Shown here piece by piece: positions 58,183-64,000 of a DNA stretch of 64,000 nucleotides; positions within the stretch are counted from its first letter, which is position 1; each line of letters begins with the position of its first letter. The stretch comes from Imbricaverruca yamaguchii (taxonomy: Eukaryota > Arthropoda > Thecostraca > Neoverrucidae), in NCBI GenBank assembly GCA_034440575.1, contig JAOTOL010001465.1:660501-724500 (forward strand), in the 5' to 3' direction. Under the pieces are notes generated by a model. That model worked only from the letters and a program-made list of their open reading frames with translations. It ran no database searches and was not told the DNA's origin. A program made the translations under genes and the position numbers.

Positions 58183-58317
58183 GCCGTCACAGAAGTCTCC
58201 CATTCCCCTCAACCGATACGACAACCTGTTCGATGACGTCACCATCCGCAGCAGCCGCGGCGGCGACGCCAAGATGGCGGCCAAGGCGCTGCACAGCTTC
58301 AAGCCCATCAACAACAG
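58183..58317 (+). CDS. CAP: CAP/SORBS exon D: PSQKSPIPLNRYD segment and start of SH3 domain 1
   Basis: After the acceptor cggcag (ending 58182) the exon reads PSQKSPIPLNRYDNLFDD, a segment I recognise as typical of the region just before the SH3 block of SORBS proteins. It then runs into AKALHSFKPINN, which takes the place of the ALYDY strand that opens an SH3 domain. The donor is ACAG then GTGGGA at 58318, leaving two bases. Length is 135 nt, phase 2 in and 2 out. Joined to exon E at 61967 the reading is [12 protein letters not shown], so the first SH3 domain is split by this intron. A SINE lies immediately upstream of the acceptor and a 12-bp array starts about 15 bases after the donor. Confidence 0.85.
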
Positions 58318-58331
58318 GTGGGACATCGGAC

Positions 58332-58462
58332 CAGCTGACTGGCCAGCTGACTGGCCAGCTGACTGGCCAGCTGACTGGCCAGCTGACTGGCCAGCTGACT
58401 GGCCAGCTGACTGGCCAGCTGACTGGCCAACTGACTAGCTAGGTGAATGGCCAGCTGACTGG
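58332..58462. repeat. 12-bp array CAGCTGACTGGC, left block
   Basis: About 10 units beginning about 15 bases after the exon D donor. A right block of the same unit follows the possible MITE. Confidence 0.95.
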
Positions 58463-58467
58463 CCAGC

Positions 58468-58632
58468 CAGTGGCGCACCGGAGGGGGGGGGGCAGGGCCC
58501 CCCATGAGACCAAAGTGCCCTTTTGGCCAAAAGTGCCCTTTTGGAGCCGGTCAAGTGCCCTTTTGGAGCCGCCCAAGTGTCCTTTTTGGTCGCCCCCTCC
58601 CCCCATGGAAAAATCCTGGGTGCGCGCCTGTG
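58468..58632. mobile_element. Possible MITE with GGCGCACC ends
   Basis: A 165-base block that is not array sequence splits the 12-bp array. It starts GGCGCACCGG and ends GGGTGCGCGCC, near-inverted ends. Inside are three to four copies of AAGTGCCCTTTTGGAGCCG and the common-looking end GGAAAAATCCTGGGTGCGCG. Confidence 0.42.
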
Positions 58633-58745
58633 GCAAGCTGACTGGCCAGCTGACTGGCCTGGTGACTGGCCTGCTGACTGGCCAGCTGACTGGCCAGGTG
58701 ACTGGCCTAGCTGATTGGCCAACTGATTGGCCAGCTGACTGGCGG
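58633..58745. repeat. 12-bp array CAGCTGACTGGC, right block
   Basis: About 9 units, more variable (AGGTGACTGGCC, CTGATTGGCC). Confidence 0.93.
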
Positions 58746-58904
58746 CATTCCTTTCACGCAGCGCCGTGTGACTAATGTCCCTACAACAAATGTCCCGCCC
58801 CCTCGTCCGCTGCTCCCTCGTCCAAGTTGTTGCGTGGCTAAGACGCGTCCGTGTCTGGTGATCGGTGACGCTCGTCACGGATCATCCGCACGTCGACCCC
58901 CGTC

Positions 58905-59300
58905 AGCTGGCCATGTCCAGCGACTCGTGACGTCAGCTGGCCATGTCCAGCGACTCGTGACGTCAGCTGGCCATGTCCAGCGACTCGTGACGTCAGCTGG
59001 CCATGTCCAGCGACTCGTGACGTCAGCTGGCCATGTCCAGCGACTCGTGACGTCGCTGGCCATGTCAGCGATCGTGAGCCAGCACGTAGTGGCCATGTCC
59101 ATATGATATCTGCCATTCGATACGTCTCATGTCACACGTCGCTGGCCATGTCGCGACCGACGTCAGCTGGCCATGTCCAGCGACTCGTGACGTGCTGGCC
59201 ATGTCCGACTCGTGACGTGCCATGTCAGGACTCGTGACGTCAGCTCGCCATGTCCAGCGACTCGTGACGTCAGCTGGCCATGTCCAGCGACTCGTGACCT
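58905..59300. repeat. Minisatellite, 30-bp unit, several with TGACGTCA
   Basis: About 11 units with TCAGCTGGCCATGTCCAGCG and ACTCGTGACG; about six contain a perfect CRE palindrome across the unit junction. Units at 59040-59220 are decayed. Confidence 0.93.
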
Positions 59301-59439
59301 CCAGACAGTCATGACCTCACAAATGGCGGCGAGTGTCGCGCTGCGACAACAACTATGCAAATCTTATTCCCGTGCAGATAGCCCTGCGACACCGAATTCC
59401 GCGGCGTCTGGTGGACAGTATGGGGAGGGACAAGACCTG

Positions 59440-60010
59440 TATGGTGTGTGTGTGTGTGTCCAGGCCGGGGTAAGGGTCTGGGCTGTGGTAAGGGTCCCGG
59501 GCTGGGGTAAAGGGTCCGGGCTTGGGTAAGGGTCTGGGCTGGGGTAAGGGGTCCAGGCTGGGGTAAGAGTGGGCTGGGGTAAGGGGTCCGGGTTTGGGTA
59601 AGGGTCTGGGCTGGGGTAAGGGATCCGGCCTGTGGTAAGGGTCTGGGCTGGGGTAAGGGGTCCGGTTTGGGTTCGGGTTTGGGTAAGGGTCTGGGCTGGG
59701 GTAAGGGATCCGGCCTGTGGTAAGGGTCTGGGCTGGGGTAAGGGGTCCGGGTTTGGGTAAGGGTCAGGGCTGGGATAATGGATCCGGCCTGGGGTAAGGG
59801 TCTGGGCTGGGGTAAGGGGTCCGGGCTGGGGTGTGTGTGTCCAGGCTGGGGTAAAGGTTCCGGGCTGGGGTGTGTGTGCCCAGGCTGTGGAGTAAGCTGT
59901 ACGGACTCAAGTGTCTAGATTGGGGGGTGAGTGGGGGCCATGCTGGGGGGTGAGTGATCCCCGGTCTGGGGTGTGTGGGGTCCGGGGTGGGGTTCGTATG
60001 GCCCAGGACG
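59440..60010. repeat. G-rich degenerate tandem repeat, about 20-bp unit
   Basis: About 27 units of GGGCTGGGGTAAGGGGTCCG type on the + strand; runs of three to five G recur throughout. Confidence 0.92.
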
Positions 60011-60218
60011 GGGAGTAAGTGGTTCCGGCTGGAGTGCGAAATCGATGCTGTGACCGTCACAGCTGTCCTTTGGGCAATTTCGCTCAGAATTTAAGCACGA
60101 GATGGCCTGCTATGAACATGTACGCCTGCGTAAGGGTATGCAATATCCAATCGGCTGTTGTAGCCCAACTGTCTGAATATAGCTGGTGCTTTGCGCTTGG
60201 GCCATCATCTACCCATAT

Positions 60219-60387
60219 GGGGACGAGTAGTCTAGGAGTAAGTTGCTCGTCTCACTATCGAAAGGTTGTGGGTTCGAGTCTCACCTGTCGCTACTCTTCG
60301 CCCGCGACCAATCGGCGTGAGAGATTGGCGACGCTGCAGGACTCAACGGTCGATGTGTCGTAGAACCAATAGCCAACCAACCAACCA
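60219..60387 (+). mobile_element. tRNA-derived SINE, family 1, inside a 70-bp flanking duplication
   Basis: Full-length copy with (CCAA)n tail. About 70 bases before it (from 60149, CGGCTGTTGTAGCCCAACTG) are repeated with small changes after it (60388-60460), too long for an ordinary target duplication. Confidence 0.88.
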
Positions 60388-60621
60388 GTCGGCTGTTGTA
60401 GCCCAACTGTCTAAACATAGCTGGTCCTTTGCGCTTGGGCCATCTACCTATATGTCACTTCATTCCACTAATCCACCTGATCGCCGATTCGGGAACGAGC
60501 AGCATATCAGTACCAGCGCCTGGGAGATGTTAGAGCTATGGTTGTCGAGTTAGTGGTGAAGTCGTGCAATGGTTGGTTGTCCTCGAGCGATATTTTTTTA
60601 ACTAAATTTAATCCGAGTTGT

Positions 60622-60925
60622 TGCTGGGGTGGCTTAAGGAACCAGGGTTCTATTGCTAAGCAGAGATTGTTGCGTGAACCCTGGCCCCACCACCCGGTCG
60701 ATGAATTCCAGTTCAACGGCAAAATTTAGACCGAAAGTTTAACGTGCCGTCAATGCACCGACACGGTCGCTCGGTAACTCGTCCCAAGCATTATCGGGCC
60801 AGCTGCCAACTTACACCCCTGGCCGGGGGCGAAATGCAAGCGCGCGAAGCGACTCGAACCCCGTGTTGCCAACATAGGGGAGACCAGTGGTGGCCAGCAC
60901 TCTAACCAGCTGAGCTACCGGGGCT
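60622..60925 (-). mobile_element. tRNA-derived SINE, family 3
   Basis: Full-length minus-strand copy: GGTAGCTCAGCTGGTTAGAG head, GGGTTCGAGTCGC B box, long body as in the 52560 copy. Confidence 0.82.
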
Positions 60926-61537
60926 GCAATATCCATAGCATTCATAGTGACACAGCAATGGCTGACCGTGCTAGAGTGCCGTCACAGGTCTGCACAACGA
61001 CTGCCATAATGGGTATAGCACCACACAGAAACCAACTTATCGATCCATCAGTGGATGCTATTCTTCTCGCTTGGTGAGCCAGGATGCACTTGAGATAAAA
61101 CATGAATAGTTAATCCCGGATAAAAATAGCTGATGTATTGCTTAGTCTAATTTTATATTGCTATATCTAATTGATGTATTGCATAAGTCTAATTTGCTTG
61201 CAGCCTCGTGCTCGAACTTTCTTGCTTGTTTACCTACTTCTTTATCTGCTTTTTTATGTCCTTGTTTTGCTTCGGATCACTGGCCGAGGGGTCGTCTGAC
61301 TCTGATTGAGCCGATTGTTTGTTTCTTTGGATGTTACAAAAATGCCTCAGTTACGAAAATTGAAACGATTCTGTGCTCCGAATTCGATCAACGATGCGAA
61401 TGTGTAATGGTTCGCACATTTAAGGGTATCAAAATGAAATTGTCTGCATTCTACGCCCCCGTTTGTTGGGGCCAGTCGCGATTTGTGCTCAGTTTGCCCC
61501 TTGTGCATCCGAGAGCAGCACTGCACAGCAGTGCCAT
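60926..61537. other. Unique intronic sequence, nothing recognised
   Basis: A 127-codon frame at 61158 shows no known motif. Confidence 0.45.
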
Positions 61538-61640
61538 ATGAAGTGACTGGGTGCGACTGGGTGTGACTGGGTGCGACTGGGTGTGACTGGGTGTGACTGG
61601 GTGCGACTGGGTGTGACTGGGTGCGACTGGGTGTGACTGG
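61538..61640. repeat. Tandem repeat, 10-bp unit GACTGGGTGT
   Basis: About 10 units with GTGT or GTGC ends. Confidence 0.95.
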
Positions 61641-61966
61641 GTGCATTTGGCCTCCCACCACCCCCACCACCACCAACCCGACCCCCTCTCCCACGTGGAC
61701 AAGCGGCGCCCTTCTGACTGGGAGGCTCGAATGCATCCCTCCATCTTTACCGGATTTGCTCTGCCGAAGGCGCCCTTCCAGGGACTTTCACGTTGGTGCC
61801 ACTCCGACAATGTGGCATCCCAGCAGACGAGTGCCGCCACCGCGAAAATCCCTGAATCCGTCCCTGCTGTTCAAATTCACTTTGTAGCTGAAATTTACTT
61901 CGACGAGCCATGTCCGCCCGAAAACCCAAATGACCAACTGACGAGCCATGGGTGCTGTGTCGGTAG
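61641..61966. other. Intron end before SH3 exon E
   Basis: An open frame runs into exon E, but the phase match with exon D argues that exon coding starts at 61967. Confidence 0.5.
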
Positions 61967-62081
61967 GGAGCTGAGCTTTAGCAGGGGCGACATCATCTTC
62001 ATCAGACGCCAGGTGGACCGCAACTGGCTGGAGGGCGAACTTCACGGCCGAATCGGCATCTTCCCCATCAACTATGTCGAG
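61967..62081 (+). CDS. CAP: CAP/SORBS exon E: remainder of SH3 domain 1
   Basis: The exon encodes [15 protein letters not shown], then [18 protein letters not shown] and INYVE. This is the RT-loop to 3-10-helix part of an SH3 domain; the Gly-Asp, the Asn-Trp pair of the ligand surface and the Pro and Tyr of FPINYVE are all present. SH3 domains of CAP/vinexin bind proline-rich partners such as vinculin; that is family knowledge. The acceptor is cggtag ending 61966 (phase 2, matching exon D) with a weak pyrimidine tract. The first donor candidate is GAG then GTTAGC at 62082. It is the first of about 40 near-identical donor neighbourhoods in the array that follows; the second, GTGAGC at 62124, is a better match to consensus and keeps the frame. 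Further SH3 domains expected for the family are not in the window. Confidence 0.86.
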
Positions 62082-63752
62082 GTTAGCCTAGTCGGCACCT
62101 TCCCCGTCAACTATTATGTCGAGGTGAGCCTGGTCGGCACCTTCCCCATCAAATATGTCGAGGTTAGTCTAGTCGGCACCTTCCCCCCGTCAACTATGTC
62201 GAGGTTAGCCTAGACGGCACCTTCCCCATCAACTATGTCGAGGTTGGTCCTGGTCGGCATCTTCCCCATCAACTATGTCGAGGTTGGTCCTGGTCGGCAT
62301 CTTCCCCATCAACTATGTCGAGGTTGGTCCTGGTCGGCATCTTCCCCATCAACTATGTCGAGGTTGGTCCTGGTCGGCACCTTCCCCATCAACTATGTCG
62401 AGGTTGGTCCTGGTCGGCATCTTCCCCATCAACTATGTCGAGGTTGGTCCTGGTCGGCATCTTCCCCATCAACTATGTCGAGGTTGGTCCTGGTCGGCAT
62501 CTTCCCCATCAACTATGTCGAGGTTGGTCCTGGTCGGCATCTTCCCCATCAACTATGTCGAGGTTGGTCCTGGTCGGCATCTTCCCCATCAACTATGTCG
62601 AGGTTGGTCCTGGTCGGCATCTTCCCCATCAACTATGTCGAGGTTGGTCCTGGTCGGCATCTTCCCCATCAACTATGTCGAGGTTGGTCCTGGTCGGCAT
62701 CTTCCCCATCAACTATGTCGAGGTTGGTCCTGGTCGGCATCTTCCCCATCAACTATGTCGAGGTTGGTCCTGGTCGGCATCTTCCCCATCAACTATGTCG
62801 AGGTTGGTCCTGGTCGGCATCTTCCCCATCAACTATGTCGAGGTTGGTCCTGGTCGGCATCTTCCCCATAACTTTCGGGGTTATCTTGTTCGCTTTCCCA
62901 TCAACTATGTCGAGGTTGGTCCTGGTCGGCATCTTCCCCATCAACTATGTCGAGGTTGGTCCTGGTCGGCATCTTCCCCATCAACTATGTCGAGGTTGGT
63001 CCTGGTCGGCATCTTCCTTCCCCATCAACTATGTCGAGGTTGGTCCTGGTCGGCACCTTCCCCATCAACTATGTCGAGGTTGGTACTGGTCGGCACCTTC
63101 CCCATCAACTATGTCGAGGTGTCGAGGCTGGTCGGCATCTTCCCCATCAACTATGTCGAGGTTGGTCCTGGTCGGCATCTTCCCCATCAACTATGTCGAG
63201 GTTGGTCCTGGTCGGCATCTTCCCCATCAACTATGTCGAGGTTGGTCCTGGTCGGCATCTTCCCCATCAACTATGTCGAGGTTGGTCCTGGTCGGCATCT
63301 TCCCCATCAACTATGTCGAGGTTGGTCCTGGTCGGCATCTTCCCCATCAACTATGTCGAGGTTAGTCCTGGTCGGCACCTTCCCCCCGTCAACTATGTCG
63401 AGGTTAGTCTAGTCGGCACCTTCCCCGTCAACTATGTCGAGGTTAGCCTAGTCGGCACCTTCCCCGTCAACTATGTCGAGGTTAGTCCTGGTCGGCACCT
63501 TCCCCATCAACTATGTCGAGGTTGGTCCTGGTCGGCATCTTCCCCATCAACTATGTCGAGGTTGGTCCTGGTCGGCATCTTCCCCATCAACTATGTCGAG
63601 GTTGGTCCTGGTCGGCACCTTCCCCATCAACTATGTCGAGGTTTGTCTAGTCGGCACCTTCCCCGTCAACTATGTCGAGGTTAGCCTAGTCGGCACCTTC
63701 CCCATCAACTATGTCGGGGTTAACCTAGTCGGCACCCTCAACTTTGTGGAGA
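62082..63752 (+). repeat. Minisatellite, 40-bp (39/42) unit copied from the SH3 exon 3' end and its donor
   Basis: About 41 units. Each contains GGCATCTTCCCCATCAACTA and TGTCGAG, the last 27 bases of exon E, followed by GTTGGTCCTGGTC or GTTAGCCTAGTC, which matches the intron start. The first units and several near 63370-63480 and 63640-63740 are the 39-bp type; the middle is the 40-bp type. All three + strand frames are open. Confidence 0.96.
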
Positions 63753-64000
63753 TTAGCGCGGTACTCGATCAACGAATTTTCCGGCGAGGGCTCTCTTCGA
63801 AGTAATGGTGCATCTCACCATGATAGTTTTTGGATGCGCCCTTGTCGGCTATCTCAGCTTCGTGGCACTTGATGTTTTGTGTCCTAATATGTGATGAATG
63901 CGATCTAATGACAATAGGCATCGCCATTGCAGAAGTATCTGGGATCCAGACCCACACCTGGATTTAGTTTTGGGCTCGATTGCACTGCTTTGTGCAGACA
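63753..64000. other. Unique sequence at the window edge
   Basis: No further CAP exon recognised before the end. Confidence 0.5.

Noticed and set aside
61641..61966. Extending SH3 exon E upstream through the open frame from 61641
   Set aside because: Joining exon D at 58317 to 61967 rebuilds a normal SH3 domain, while the upstream frame encodes nothing SH3-like and would leave the domain without its first strand.
62235..63412. 365 and 376 codon + strand frames
   Set aside because: They are the 40-bp array read in rotating frames. The peptide includes the SH3 end because the unit was copied from the exon, not because a long protein is encoded.

Overview
The window looks like an animal nuclear genome, most likely an arthropod (a crustacean would fit, but I cannot prove the group). 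The evidence is intron-split coding sequence with GT/AG borders, several families of tRNA-derived SINEs with target-site duplications, (AT)n microsatellites, and no bacterial gene organisation. Roughly 40% or more of the window is tandem repeat: I count over 40 separate minisatellite arrays, nearly all with unrelated units of 9 to 82 bp. Most long open frames here are only repeats read in a frame without stops.

Two genes can be supported. The first is a CAP/SORBS-family adaptor (Cbl-associated protein, ponsin, vinexin, ArgBP2 family) on the + strand, running from about 23.1 kb to beyond the right edge. I place a SoHo-like exon (23101-23261), a giant GC-rich exon of about 6 kb (33427-39477), an Arg/Glu-rich exon (50541-50697), an exon carrying the QKSPIPLNRYD segment and the start of an SH3 domain (58183-58317), and an exon finishing that SH3 domain (61967-62081). 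Splice phases fit: the last three exons join in frame and rebuild one SH3 domain. The SoHo exon and the giant exon have the same incoming and outgoing phase, so they look like alternative N-terminal modules. Later SH3 domains must lie beyond 64000. The second gene is an intronless homologue of SPMIP1/ATP6V1FNB (sperm microtubule inner protein) nested in a CAP intron at 53263-53859, same strand.

Layout: 1-9 kb is arrays of 16, 30, 34, 17, 40 and 36 bp units with SINEs between; 9.4-9.95 kb is a CpG-dense island with paired E2F-like palindromes; 10.9-13.5 kb is a 21-bp array; 14.5-20.4 kb holds arrays of 57 bp (each unit with a CRE palindrome), 69 bp, 17 bp and 33 bp (each unit with a CCAAT box); 22.9-26 kb is the SoHo exon packed between arrays; 27-32 kb is mostly unique sequence plus a 29-bp array; 32.1-33.4 kb is a GC-rich lead-in to the giant exon; 39.5-50.5 kb is an intron with (AT)n tracts, two hairpins resembling recursive splice sites, arrays and SINEs; 50.5-62.1 kb holds the remaining exons and SPMIP1; 62.08-63.75 kb is a roughly 40-copy array.

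The most unusual signal is that tandem repeats and SINEs sit on the splice borders of this one gene. The final array is built from the last bases of the SH3 exon plus its 5' splice site, so the donor is multiplied about 40 times. The array before the SoHo exon resembles its 3' splice border and stays in frame. A SINE next to the SH3 exon has duplicated the pyrimidine-rich tract of the acceptor. The Arg-rich exon has a second copy of its donor.
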